This document shows, one piece after another, positions 42,086 to 51,224 of a DNA stretch of 63,858 nucleotides. The notes under the pieces were generated by a model, which ran no database searches, had not been told where the DNA came from, and saw only the letters and a program-made list of their open reading frames with translations. The DNA comes from Monoglobus sp964617455 (GTDB taxonomy: Bacteria > Bacillota > Clostridia > Monoglobales > Monoglobaceae), in NCBI GenBank assembly GCA_964617455.1, contig CAZTYF010000010.1, forward strand, positions 1-63,858, in the 5' to 3' direction. Positions within the stretch are counted from its first letter, which is position 1, and every line of letters starts with the position of its first letter. The translations under genes were made by a program, and so were the position numbers.

Positions 42086-42123
42086 TGCTCTTTTACGATT
42101 TTTAAATTTAAAGGAGGAAAATT

Positions 42124-44211
42124 ATGTCAAAAATTTATGAAACACAGGTGGCAGGCAGACCGCTTTCCCTGGAATTCGGCAAAGTGGCCGGTTTGGCAAA
42201 CGGCTCGGTTATAGTACGATACGGTGACACAATGGTAATCTCTTGCGCTACGGCATCGGATAAGCCGAGAGAGGGGATAGATTTCTTCCCCCTCAGCATA
42301 GACTATGAAGAAAAGATGTATGCCGTGGGCAAAATCCCGGGCGGGTTCAACCGTCGCGAGGGCAAACCGTCGGAGCATGCCGTGCTCACATCAAGAGTCA
42401 TCGACAGACCCATGCGCCCCCTCTTCCCCAAGGATTTGAGAAATGATGTCTCAATTGTTTCAACGGTTGTTTCCGTTGAGCAGGACAATTCTCCGGAATT
42501 TTGCGCCATGATAGGTTCATCCATTGCGGTGTGCGTTTCGGACATTCCTTTTAACGGCCCCATTGCAGCCGTATATGTGGGTTTGGTTGACGGCAAATTT
42601 GTCATAAATCCCACGGTGGAACAAAGAGAGCAAAGCGACCTCAACCTTATAGTTTCCGGCTCGTCCAAGAAGGTTGTTATGATAGAGGCAGGGGCAAATG
42701 AGGTTCCCGAAAAGCAGGTGTATGACGGAATAATGTTCGCTCATGAAGAAATAAAGAAGCTCTGTGCTTTCTTGCAAAAAATCATTGACGAGATTGGAAA
42801 GCCCAAATTCGATTATGAGCATGTGGTTGTTGATGAGGCTCTGTTTGAGGAAATTCGCGATTATGCCGAAAACGATGTGAAGCAGGCCCTCGATACGGAT
42901 GACAAAAAAGTCAGGGATGCCAGGCTCCTGGTTGTCTATGAAGATGTGTATATGCACTTTGAGGAGAAATACCCTCAGGAAGAATATAAAGAACAAATCG
43001 ATGATGCTCTGTATAAGCTCCAGAAAACGGTTGTCAGAAATTGGCTCATGTATGACAAGAAACGTGTTGACGGCAGAGGAATTTTGGAACTCAGACCTCT
43101 TTCGGCGGAAGTCGGTATTCTGCCGAGAGTGCACGGCAGCGGCCTTTTCTCTCGGGGCCAGACCCAATGCTTGTCGGCTGCAACCCTTGCGCCAATAAGC
43201 GAGGCCCAGACTATTGACGGCCTCGGTCTTGAGGACAGCAAAAGGTATATGCATCAATACAACTTCCCGTCCTTCAGTGTGGGCGAAACCCGCCCCTCAA
43301 GAGGACCCGGAAGGCGCGAAATCGGTCACGGTGCTCTTGCGGAGCGTGCTCTGCTGCCCGTGTTGCCGAGTGTTGACGAGTTCCCCTATGCAATCCGGGT
43401 TGTATCCGAGGTTTTGAGCTCAAACGGCTCCACATCCCAGGGCAGTATTTGCGGTTCGACTCTCGCCTTAATGGATGCGGGTGTTCCCATTTCCGCACCG
43501 GTAGCGGGAATTTCCGTGGGCCTTATCACCGACCCCGAAGATGAGGACAACTTTATGACAATGGTCGACATTCAAGGCCTTGAGGACTTCTTCGGAGACA
43601 TGGATTTCAAAGTGGCCGGAACGAAAAAAGGCATAACGGCCATACAGATGGACCTTAAGATAGACGGTCTCACGCCGGCAATTATCAGACAGGCCCTTGA
43701 ACAGACAAGGAATGCAAGATATTATATTTTGGATGAGGTAATGCTCAAAGCCATTGACAAGCCTCGTCCGGAAATCTCGAAGTATGCACCGAAGATTATC
43801 AATATGATAATTCCCGTTGACAAAATTCGCGATGTAATCGGAACGGGCGGCAAGGTTATCCAGGGCATCGTCGCCGATACCGGAGCCAAAATAGACATCG
43901 AAGAGGACGGACGGGTATTCATCGCCGCAGTTGACCCGGAATCCGGAAAATTGGCCAAAGAAATGATTGAGCGAATCATAAAAGAGCCGGAGGTCGGTGA
44001 TATTTACGAAGGCAAAGTTGTCAAAATTATGGATTTCGGAGCCTTTGTGGAAATTCTTCCGGGCCATGACGGCCTTGTTCATATTTCCAAACTCGCAAGA
44101 GGAAGAGTCAACAAGGTTACCGATGTGGTAAAAGAAGGCGACATGATAAAAGTGGAAGTAACGGAAATTCTTCCCAACGGTAAGATTAATTTAAGAAAAG
44201 TTTTCGATTAG
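42124..44211 (+). CDS. pnp: Polyribonucleotide nucleotidyltransferase (PNPase)
   Basis: Degrades RNA from the 3' end with phosphate. The 695-residue product has two RNase PH-like domains (first about 1-215, second about 300-550, with GSGLFSRGQTQ near 338 and the active-site DGGV-type region replaced by ALMDAGVPIS near 450), an alpha-helical linker, then KH (about 552-615, with VIGTGGKVIQGI) and S1 (about 620-693, with FGAFVEILPGHDGLVHIS). AAAGGAGG precedes the ATG. Confidence 0.97.
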   Translation: MSKIYETQVAGRPLSLEFGKVAGLANGSVIVRYGDTMVISCATASDKPREGIDFFPLSIDYEEKMYAVGKIPGGFNRREGKPSEHAVLTSRVIDRPMRPLFPKDLRNDVSIVSTVVSVEQDNSPEFCAMIGSSIAVCVSDIPFNGPIAAVYVGLVDGKFVINPTVEQREQSDLNLIVSGSSKKVVMIEAGANEVPEKQVYDGIMFAHEEIKKLCAFLQKIIDEIGKPKFDYEHVVVDEALFEEIRDYAENDVKQALDTDDKKVRDARLLVVYEDVYMHFEEKYPQEEYKEQIDDALYKLQKTVVRNWLMYDKKRVDGRGILELRPLSAEVGILPRVHGSGLFSRGQTQCLSAATLAPISEAQTIDGLGLEDSKRYMHQYNFPSFSVGETRPSRGPGRREIGHGALAERALLPVLPSVDEFPYAIRVVSEVLSSNGSTSQGSICGSTLALMDAGVPISAPVAGISVGLITDPEDEDNFMTMVDIQGLEDFFGDMDFKVAGTKKGITAIQMDLKIDGLTPAIIRQALEQTRNARYYILDEVMLKAIDKPRPEISKYAPKIINMIIPVDKIRDVIGTGGKVIQGIVADTGAKIDIEEDGRVFIAAVDPESGKLAKEMIERIIKEPEVGDIYEGKVVKIMDFGAFVEILPGHDGLVHISKLARGRVNKVTDVVKEGDMIKVEVTEILPNGKINLRKVFD

Positions 44212-44225
44212 AGAAAAATACAAGT

Positions 44226-44251
44226 GCCCGGCTCCAATAGCCGGGCTTTTT
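44226..44251 (+). terminator. Terminator of pnp
   Basis: GCCCGGCT, loop CCAAT, AGCCGGGC, then TTTTT: a perfect 8-bp stem 15 bp after the pnp stop. Confidence 0.9.
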
Positions 44252-44318
44252 AAAATCATGGATAGCAATTTCCGTGAAGTTCCCAAATTAAATCGTCACC
44301 GAACACGACTCCGAAGAC

Positions 44319-44349
44319 TTTGCCCGAGGCCGAGCCTCGGCAAATTTTT
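44319..44349 (+). terminator. Second terminator-like hairpin in the pnp-yajC gap
   Basis: TTTGCCCGAGGC and GCCTCGGCAAA pair with one bulged C around loop CGA; TTTTT follows. No gene was seen between it and the pnp terminator. Confidence 0.65.
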
Positions 44350-44455
44350 GCCGCAACGGACGATAGAGTTTGGGCATTGCAACAGGTCTGTTATGTCATT
44401 TTTGGAACGCCCGATAAAATTTTTCAATTTTTTGCGACAAAAACTCAAAAAATCC

Positions 44456-44484
44456 TTGCATTATTGAGCCTGTAGCGTTATAAT
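44456..44484 (+). promoter_or_regulatory. Promoter of yajC
   Basis: TTGCAT (44456-44461), 17 bases, TATAAT (44479-44484), giving a leader of about 105 nt. Confidence 0.7.
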
Positions 44485-44594
44485 TACAGAGATGTACTTA
44501 AGGCAGATGTGAAGAGCTTTAAGAATGCCGAGTGAGATTGTTATTGCTTTTTGATTTCACGGTCGGCCAATACACTTTTAAGGAGGTAAAAAGC

Positions 44595-45032
44595 ATGACG
44601 TTGGTATACGCTCAAGATGGGGCGGCATCGGGAGCTCCGGGCAGTGCAATTCCCATGATTGTTATGTTGGTCCTGATTCTCGTTGTTTTCTATTTTGTTC
44701 TGATAAGACCTCAGAAGAAAAAAGAAAAGGCCCTGCAGCAGATGATCTCAAATCTCAAAGTCGGTGATGAGGTAGCTTCAATCGGCGGAATTCACGGGAA
44801 GATTATAAAAATCAAGGACAATGTTTTTGTGCTTGAGACAGGTGCCGGCACGACGAAGTCCTATGTAAAAATCGAAAAGAGTGCCATTTCCCGACTTGTC
44901 AAGGAAGGCGTGTCCAGGGACGACGATGATGAGGATGATGAGGAAGTGCCCGAGAAGACCGAAGAGAAAAAGTCCGATAAAAAGGCCGAAAAATCGGAAG
45001 CTAAATCCGAAGATAAAAAAGAGTCAAAATAA
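44595..45032 (+). CDS. yajC: Preprotein translocase subunit YajC
   Basis: Accessory membrane subunit of the Sec translocase. The 145-residue product has one membrane helix (about 21-40, IVMLVLILVVFYFVLIRPQ) and the YajC core (IRPQKKKEKALQQMI, then VGDEVASIGGIHGKI near 58). The C-terminal 45 residues are an acidic then Lys/Glu/Ser repeat-like tail (DDDDEDDEE followed by KSDKKAEKSEAKSEDKK), longer than in many YajC proteins. The ATG at 44595 behind AAGGAGG is chosen over the longer frame. secD and secF do not follow; the SCIFF gene does. Confidence 0.92.
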   Translation: MTLVYAQDGAASGAPGSAIPMIVMLVLILVVFYFVLIRPQKKKEKALQQMISNLKVGDEVASIGGIHGKIIKIKDNVFVLETGAGTTKSYVKIEKSAISRLVKEGVSRDDDDEDDEEVPEKTEEKKSDKKAEKSEAKSEDKKESK

Positions 45033-45137
45033 GTGATTTGCCGATTGGCCGAAACAAAATCCGAGGAAAATTTCCATGAAAAAATTCGGCAAAACAGGCA
45101 AAAGTCTGCAAGTAAAAAGTCAATAGGAGAGAATACG

Positions 45138-45290
45138 ATGAAAATGCACAGAATAAAGACACTGAACAGTATTACCCTCAAGGAAAGTGCCTGCAAGGGT
45201 GGCTGCGGTGAATGTCAAACATCTTGTCAGTCGGCGTGCAAGACCTCTTGCACCGTTGCTAATCAGAAGTGTGAAAACACGGAGAGATAG
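45138..45290 (+). CDS. scfA: SCIFF ranthipeptide precursor (six cysteines in forty-five residues)
   Basis: A 50-residue ribosomal peptide starting MKMHRIKTLNSITLKESA, followed by a core with seven cysteines spaced CxxxC-xx-C-xxx-C-xxx-C-xxx-C-xxxxxx-C. It matches the SCIFF family, nearly universal in Clostridia, whose members receive thioether crosslinks from a radical-SAM enzyme. The biological role is unsettled; signalling has been proposed. GGAGAG precedes the ATG. It lies 105 bp after yajC and is followed by a strong terminator, then the maturase gene. Confidence 0.93.
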   Translation: MKMHRIKTLNSITLKESACKGGCGECQTSCQSACKTSCTVANQKCENTER

Positions 45291-45311
45291 CAAGATATAG
45301 AGCAAGACATA

Positions 45312-45338
45312 AGGGCGCCCACCTGAGATGGGCGCTCT
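45312..45338 (+). terminator. Terminator between the SCIFF gene and its maturase
   Basis: AGGGCGCCCA and TGGGCGCTCT form a 10-bp stem with one G-U pair and a 7-base loop; a short T-run (TTTT) overlaps its end. Partial termination here would make more precursor than maturase mRNA. Confidence 0.8.
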
Positions 45339-45475
45339 TTTGACAGATTTTTTGCATAATAAGTTGCTTTTGCGATAAATTTATGCTTATTTTTTTGAAT
45401 GATTTAATTTAAATCGAATTAAGCCGATCCTGTTTGGATATATCATATAATCAATATACAAGGGAGAACAATTTA

Positions 45476-46864
45476 ATGATTCATATTTTTGAAATGCTCG
45501 GCAAATACATCGCCCTTGATGTAAACAGCGGCTGTGTCCATGTCCTTGACAAACTCAGCTATGATGTCCTGAATTTTTTGGAAGTAAAAGGCCTTGACCC
45601 GGAGGATGACGAGGCAAAGTTTAAAACTATCGGCGAGTTCCGCAGAGAATATAATTCCGAAGATGTGACGGAGGTTTTGGAGGAACTGGGGGAGCTTAAA
45701 AAGAACGGGATGCTTTGGGCGGATGACGAATTTGAGCAAAGCAAAACTCTGAAAGAAAACGCTCCCATAAAAGCCATGTGCCTCCACATAAGTCACGACT
45801 GCAACCTAAGGTGCGAGTATTGTTTTGCCGAGGAGGGCAAATATCACACCGACAAGCGGGAATTGATGTCTGCCGAAACGGGGAAAAGAGCCATAGATTT
45901 CTTGGTTGCCAACTCCGGGAACAGGCATAATCTCGAGATTGACTTCTTCGGGGGAGAGCCGCTGATGAATTTTGATGCGGTGAAAGAGGTCGTGAACTAC
46001 GCGCGGTCCATAGAGAATAAGTACCGAAAGAAATTCCGATTCACAATCACCACCAACGGAATTTTGCTTGATGATGAAAAACTTGAATTCATCAATCGGG
46101 AAATGGGCAACATTGTCCTGAGCATCGACGGCCGCAGGGAGGTCAACGACAGGGTTCGTAAAAGAGCGGACGGAACGGGAAGCTATGACCGTATTGTGCC
46201 GATTTTCCAAAAAACCGCCGACAGCCGCGGCCAGGACAATTACTATGTTCGAGGGACATTTACGAAGTATAATTTGGACTTTTCAAAGGATGTTCTCCAT
46301 TTGGCGGATTTGGGATTCAAACAGATTTCCGTGGAACCGGTGGTATGCGGGGAGGAGACCGATTATTCCTTGGGAGAAGAGGACTTGCCCCGGATTTTTA
46401 AGGAATACGAGACCCTTGTCGAGGAATATGTGAAACGGAAAAAAGCGGGAAACGGATTCAATTTTTTCCACTTTATGATAGATTTGGATGGCGGGCCCTG
46501 TGTCATAAAACGTCTTTCGGGCTGCGGCTGCGGCTGTGAATATGTGGCTGTTGCACCCAACGGAGAAGTATATCCTTGCCATCAGTTCGTCGGTTCGGAA
46601 GAATACAAAATGGGCAGCATTTTTGACAACAAGGCTCTTGACCGGGACATGAGGAATACCTTTGCGAATTGCACCGTATATTCAAAGCCGGACTGCCGCA
46701 ATTGCTTTGCAAAGTTTTACTGCAGCGGCGGGTGTATCGCAAATGCATGCCTCATAAACCGTAACATAAACAAGCCTCACCGATTGAGCTGCGAGATGAT
46801 GCGTAAGCGACTTGAATGCAGTCTGTACGCCAAAGCAATGCTGGCCGATGATACGAGTTCGTAA
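45476..46864 (+). CDS. scfB: SCIFF peptide maturase (thioether-forming radical SAM/SPASM enzyme)
   Basis: The 462-residue product installs thioether bonds in the SCIFF peptide. An N-terminal peptide-recognition (RRE-like) domain spans about 1-95. The radical-SAM site CNLRCEYC binds the first cluster through C109, C113 and C116. The C-terminal SPASM region is rich in Cys: GCGCGCEYVAVAPNG near 343, then DCRNCFAKFYCSGGC near 405 and LSCEMMRKRLEC at the end, supplying auxiliary clusters. The ATG at 45476 behind AAGGGAG is preferred over an upstream frame start. The ABC exporter genes follow after 25 bp. Confidence 0.93.
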   Translation: MIHIFEMLGKYIALDVNSGCVHVLDKLSYDVLNFLEVKGLDPEDDEAKFKTIGEFRREYNSEDVTEVLEELGELKKNGMLWADDEFEQSKTLKENAPIKAMCLHISHDCNLRCEYCFAEEGKYHTDKRELMSAETGKRAIDFLVANSGNRHNLEIDFFGGEPLMNFDAVKEVVNYARSIENKYRKKFRFTITTNGILLDDEKLEFINREMGNIVLSIDGRREVNDRVRKRADGTGSYDRIVPIFQKTADSRGQDNYYVRGTFTKYNLDFSKDVLHLADLGFKQISVEPVVCGEETDYSLGEEDLPRIFKEYETLVEEYVKRKKAGNGFNFFHFMIDLDGGPCVIKRLSGCGCGCEYVAVAPNGEVYPCHQFVGSEEYKMGSIFDNKALDRDMRNTFANCTVYSKPDCRNCFAKFYCSGGCIANACLINRNINKPHRLSCEMMRKRLECSLYAKAMLADDTSS

Positions 46865-46889
46865 ATAATTCCTTAGGAGGTAATGTAAT

Positions 46890-48620
46890 ATGCTGAAAAC
46901 ATTGCTCCGTCTTATGTCAAAGACGGACAAAAAATTCGCCTTGCTTACGCCCTTGCTGATAGTAGGCGAGGTGGCAATGGAAGTAGCCATACCGATGATG
47001 ATGGCTCGAATCGTTGATGTGGGTATCGCCAACAGAGACATTTGGTATGTGGTCAAGTGCGGGCTCATTATGATGCTTATGGCTCTTGTGTCGCTGTGTT
47101 TCGGCGCCGGGGCCGCAAAAACCGCTTCCGAAGCGTCAACCGGTTTTGCCGCATCAATCAGACAGGCGGTGTTCTACAAACTGCAGGACTTTTCCTTCGG
47201 AAATATTGACAAGTTCAGCACATCATCCCTTTTGACTCGGCTTACGACGGATATTACCGGCATCCAAAATGCGACTATGCTGGTTATCAGGACCTGCGTC
47301 CGTGCTCCGATGATGTTCGGCATGGCACTTATTATGGCTATTTCCATCAACGGCCGCCTTGCGTTGATATTTGCGGTGGCGGTTCCGATAATATGCGTAA
47401 CGGCTCTGACCGTTGCCATAAAGGCGATGCCGAGATTTCGTCAAATGCTGAAAAAAATCGATGATTTGAACCGAGTGGTTCAGGAGGACCTGGCCGGTAT
47501 CCGTGTCGTTAAGGCCTTTGTGAGGGAAGACTATGAAAGCGAGGAATTTGAAAGCACAACCGCAGATGTCAGAGACGCTCAGGTGTCAGCTGAAAAGCTG
47601 GTTATTATAAATATGCCGGTTATGCAAATGGTAATCTATGCCTGCTTGGTTGCCGTGCTGTGGTTTGGCGGAAATATGGTTATCGTAGGCGGCTTGCAAA
47701 CCGGCGAGCTTATAAGTTTTATAACCTATGTGACCCAGATACTTATGTCCCTTATGATGATATCGATGATATTCATACAGCTCGTCAATGCAAAGGCAAG
47801 CGGAGACCGTATTGTTGAAATTCTAAACGAGGACCTTGAAATAAAAGACGATAAAAACAGTTCCAAAACGGTGCTTGCCGACGGTTCGATAAAGTTCGAG
47901 GATGTGGCGTTCAGTTACCAGCATGATATTATGAACTGTGCATTGCGGCATATAAATCTTGAAATCAAATCCGGAGAAACCGTCGGTATTATCGGAGGCA
48001 CAGGCTCTGCAAAGAGCTCTTTGGTGCAGTTGATTCCGAGGCTTTATGACGTGACGGAAGGCCGTGTCATTGTGGGAGGCCATGACGTGCGGGAATATAA
48101 ACTCGATGTGCTCAGGAACGATGTTTCCATGGTTTTGCAGAAGAACGTGCTCTTCAGCGGAACCATAGTCGACAACCTGCGATGGGGTGACGAACACGCC
48201 ACCATGGAGGAGATTCGGGAAGCATGCCGCGATGCTTGCGCAGATGACTTTATCAGTGCCTTCCCGGACGGTTATATGACCGATATGGGTCAGGGCGGCG
48301 TCAATGTTTCCGGCGGTCAAAAACAGAGACTGTGTATTGCCCGAGCCCTGCTCAAAAAGCCGAAGATAATCATCCTCGATGACAGTACCAGCGCCGTTGA
48401 TACCGAAACCGATGCAAAAATCCGAGCGACTTTCAAAACCAAGCTCAAGGATACAACCACGATAATCATCGCCCAGCGCATAAGCTCGATAGAGGATGCC
48501 GACAAGATTGTCGTCATGGATAACGGCCGTATAATCGACCAAGGTACCCATGAACAACTGCTTAAAAGCAGTGATATATATCGCGAGATATATGAATCTC
48601 AACAGAAAGGAGCTGCGTAA
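46890..48620 (+). CDS. ABC exporter half with degenerate nucleotide-binding site
   Basis: A 576-residue half-transporter: six membrane helices (about 15-310) and an ATPase domain (about 335-570). Walker A is GGTGSAKSS near 370, the signature is VSGGQKQR near 472, and Walker B ends ILDDS with Asp498 where active enzymes have catalytic Glu. The switch His is also replaced (AQRISS instead of AHRLS). These changes mark the degenerate partner of heterodimeric exporters such as TM287/288 or BmrCD. The intact partner follows 1 bp after its stop. AGGAGG precedes the ATG. Substrate is unknown; drug, lipid or peptide are all possible. Confidence 0.9.
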   Translation: MLKTLLRLMSKTDKKFALLTPLLIVGEVAMEVAIPMMMARIVDVGIANRDIWYVVKCGLIMMLMALVSLCFGAGAAKTASEASTGFAASIRQAVFYKLQDFSFGNIDKFSTSSLLTRLTTDITGIQNATMLVIRTCVRAPMMFGMALIMAISINGRLALIFAVAVPIICVTALTVAIKAMPRFRQMLKKIDDLNRVVQEDLAGIRVVKAFVREDYESEEFESTTADVRDAQVSAEKLVIINMPVMQMVIYACLVAVLWFGGNMVIVGGLQTGELISFITYVTQILMSLMMISMIFIQLVNAKASGDRIVEILNEDLEIKDDKNSSKTVLADGSIKFEDVAFSYQHDIMNCALRHINLEIKSGETVGIIGGTGSAKSSLVQLIPRLYDVTEGRVIVGGHDVREYKLDVLRNDVSMVLQKNVLFSGTIVDNLRWGDEHATMEEIREACRDACADDFISAFPDGYMTDMGQGGVNVSGGQKQRLCIARALLKKPKIIILDDSTSAVDTETDAKIRATFKTKLKDTTTIIIAQRISSIEDADKIVVMDNGRIIDQGTHEQLLKSSDIYREIYESQQKGAA

Positions 48621-48621
48621 T

Positions 48622-50526
48622 ATGCCTCCGGGACCGAAAGGATTTAAAAAACCGAAAAACACAAAAAAGACCGCTATGCGCCTGTTTTCATATCTTGCCG
48701 AATACAAGGCTCAACTTGCGGCGGTTGTGATATGCGTTATTGTTTCAAGCGGGGCCAATGTTTACGGAACATATATGCTAAAACCCATGATTGACGATTA
48801 TATTGTTCCCTTTATCGGCTCCCAAAATCCGTCTCTGACGAAATTTTTGATAAATATCATGATTTTGCTGGCTGTATATGCAGCCGGAGCCTTTGCGGCA
48901 TGGGCGTATAACAGGATAATGGTAAACATTTCCAGCGGGGTGCTCTATAACATCAGAAACGACCTGTTTAACAAAATGCAAAAATTGCCCCTTAAGTATT
49001 TTGATACCCATACTCACGGCGATATTATGAGTCGGTATACGAACGATGCGGACGCTCTCAGAATGATGATGTCCCAGAGTTTGCCCCAGCTTGTGTCGTC
49101 ATTCCTGACCGTCATTTCCATATTCATCATGATGATAGTGATAAGTCCGTTCCTCACGCTTTTGGTTATCGGTATGCTGTTCATTATGTTCGGAGCCATG
49201 AATTTTGTCGGAAAACGCTCCGCCTACTATTTCAAAAAACAGCAGAACGCCCTCGGCGCAACAAACGGATATGTGGAAGAGATGATTGAAGGGCAGAAGG
49301 TCGTGAAAGTTTTCTGCCATGAAGATAAATCCAAGGAGAAGTTTTCGAATATCAACGAGGCTCTTCGCAGTTCATCCTCAAACGCCAACACCTTTGCCAA
49401 CATACTGTTCCCCATAATGGGCAATCTTTCCTATTTTCACTATGCCATAACGGCCATGGTGGGAGCCGCCCTAACCATTTACAGCGGCAATACAAGCGGC
49501 GGATTTTTGACATTGACCATCGGGTCACTCACCGCATTCCTGCAATATACCCGTTCATTCTCTCAGCCCATAACCCAGGTGTCGCAGCAGGTGAATGCGA
49601 TATTGAATGCCATGGCAGGTGCCGAACGTATTTTCGAGATTATTGACGAAAAGCCGGAAGTTGACGACGGCAAAGCCACAATTGCCCGAGTTGTGGTGGA
49701 GCAAGACGGCAGTATTGTGGAAGTCAACCACAGAACGGGTCGCTGGGCTTGGAAGCGTTTGGACAAAAACGGACAACCCATATACAATGAACTCTGCGGA
49801 AAAGTGGAATTCAAAAACGTCACATTCAGTTATGACGGTATAAAAACGGTTCTCAAGGATATTTCCATAGTGGCCGAACCCGGGCAAAAGATTGCCTTTG
49901 TGGGCTCCACCGGCGCAGGCAAAACCACCATTACCAACTTGATTAACCGTTTTTACGACGTGCCCGATGGCAAGATAACCTATGACGGCATAACGATAAA
50001 CAATATAAAGAAAGACGATTTGCGGCGCTCCTTGGGTATGGTGCTCCAGGATACCCATCTGTTCACGGGAACGGTTATGGACAACATACGATTCGGCAGG
50101 TTGGACGCCACCGACGATGACTGCATTTATGCCGCCAAAATTGCCAACGCCCATTGGTTTATAACCCACCTGCCCGACGGATATAACACCATGCTCACCG
50201 CAGACGGCGAAAATTTGAGCCAGGGCCAGAGGCAGCTGCTTGCCATTGCCCGGGCGGCGGTTGCGGATCCTCCCGCTCTGATTTTGGACGAAGCCACAAG
50301 CTCCATCGATACCCGAACCGAGAAAATCATCGAAAAAGGTATGGACGGCCTTATGAAGGGCAGAACGGTATTTGTCATAGCCCACAGACTTTCCACGGTC
50401 AGAAACGCCGATATGATTGTGGTCCTTGATCATGGACAAATCTTGGAAAAGGGCAACCACGAACAGTTGATAGCCAAAAAAGGCAAATACTACCAGCTCT
50501 ACACCGGTGCCTTTGAGCTTGAGTGA
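48622..50526 (+). CDS. ABC exporter half with canonical ATPase site
   Basis: A 634-residue half-transporter with a charged N-terminus, six membrane helices (about 25-340) and an ATPase domain (about 395-630). Walker A is GSTGAGKTT, the signature is LSQGQRQ, Walker B is ALILDEATS with the catalytic Glu, and the switch His is present (IAHRLST). Between the membrane and ATPase parts is an insertion of about 40 residues with HRTGRWAWKRLDKNG, unusual compared with the partner. The ATG at 48622 has AAAGGAG 9 bases upstream, inside the end of the previous gene. The two halves should form one heterodimeric exporter. Confidence 0.92.
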   Translation: MPPGPKGFKKPKNTKKTAMRLFSYLAEYKAQLAAVVICVIVSSGANVYGTYMLKPMIDDYIVPFIGSQNPSLTKFLINIMILLAVYAAGAFAAWAYNRIMVNISSGVLYNIRNDLFNKMQKLPLKYFDTHTHGDIMSRYTNDADALRMMMSQSLPQLVSSFLTVISIFIMMIVISPFLTLLVIGMLFIMFGAMNFVGKRSAYYFKKQQNALGATNGYVEEMIEGQKVVKVFCHEDKSKEKFSNINEALRSSSSNANTFANILFPIMGNLSYFHYAITAMVGAALTIYSGNTSGGFLTLTIGSLTAFLQYTRSFSQPITQVSQQVNAILNAMAGAERIFEIIDEKPEVDDGKATIARVVVEQDGSIVEVNHRTGRWAWKRLDKNGQPIYNELCGKVEFKNVTFSYDGIKTVLKDISIVAEPGQKIAFVGSTGAGKTTITNLINRFYDVPDGKITYDGITINNIKKDDLRRSLGMVLQDTHLFTGTVMDNIRFGRLDATDDDCIYAAKIANAHWFITHLPDGYNTMLTADGENLSQGQRQLLAIARAAVADPPALILDEATSSIDTRTEKIIEKGMDGLMKGRTVFVIAHRLSTVRNADMIVVLDHGQILEKGNHEQLIAKKGKYYQLYTGAFELE

Positions 50527-50639
50527 GGCATTCGCCGGGGAAAGGGGTCAAGAAGCTCACATAAACACATATCGCTCCGTATCCGGTATTATGCTATGAT
50601 CGGAAAAACAACGGGACTTACCATACGGGAGGAATTGCT

Positions 50640-51209
50640 TTGAGATTTTATGAAGTCTTTCTTATTGCCTTGGGCCTTGCCATGGACGCCTTTGCCGTGT
50701 CGGTGTGCAAGGGTCTCAAAATGCGAAAAGTGGATTATAAATACACCTTGATAATTGCCTTCTTTTTCGGATTTTTTCAGGCAATGATGCCGGTCATAGG
50801 CTGGTTTGCCGGCAGGCAGTTTGCAGATTATATAAGCAGCATAGACCACTGGATTGCCTTTGCGCTCCTTGCGTTCATCGGCGGAAGAATGGTATGGGAT
50901 GCCTTTCATGAAAAGGACGGGGACGGCGGCACCGTTGTTTACGATTTTAAAGAGATAACCATGCTGGCGGTGGCCACAAGCATAGACGCCCTTGCCGTAG
51001 GCATCTCCTTTGCATTCTTGGATGTGAGCATTGTCCCGGCCGCTCTCCAAATCGGAATTATCACATTTCTGCTTTCCCTTTTGGGAGTTTTGATTGGGAA
51101 CCGTTTTGGAATGAGATTTAAGTCAAAAGCCGAGGTGGCCGGAGGTGTTATATTGATTTTAATCGGAGTAAAAATCCTGCTTGAAGGACTTAATATTATA
51201 AATTTTTAG
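50640..51209 (+). CDS. mntP: Manganese efflux pump MntP
   Basis: A 189-residue membrane protein with six helices in two repeats. Each repeat has an acidic motif: LGLAMDAFAVSVCKG near 12-26 and VATSIDALAVGISFAF near 117-132, the conserved Asp residues needed for Mn2+ export. The start is TTG behind GGGAGGAATTGCT. The 113 bp upstream are too short for, and show no sign of, the yybP-ykoY manganese riboswitch that often controls mntP. A weak promoter-like TATTATGCTATGAT is present near 50588. Confidence 0.9.
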   Translation: MRFYEVFLIALGLAMDAFAVSVCKGLKMRKVDYKYTLIIAFFFGFFQAMMPVIGWFAGRQFADYISSIDHWIAFALLAFIGGRMVWDAFHEKDGDGGTVVYDFKEITMLAVATSIDALAVGISFAFLDVSIVPAALQIGIITFLLSLLGVLIGNRFGMRFKSKAEVAGGVILILIGVKILLEGLNIINF

Positions 51210-51224
51210 GGAGTGAGACAAAAT

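Noticed and set aside
50527..50639. yybP-ykoY manganese riboswitch before mntP
   Set aside because: The gap is only 113 bp and the characteristic paired loops were not found.
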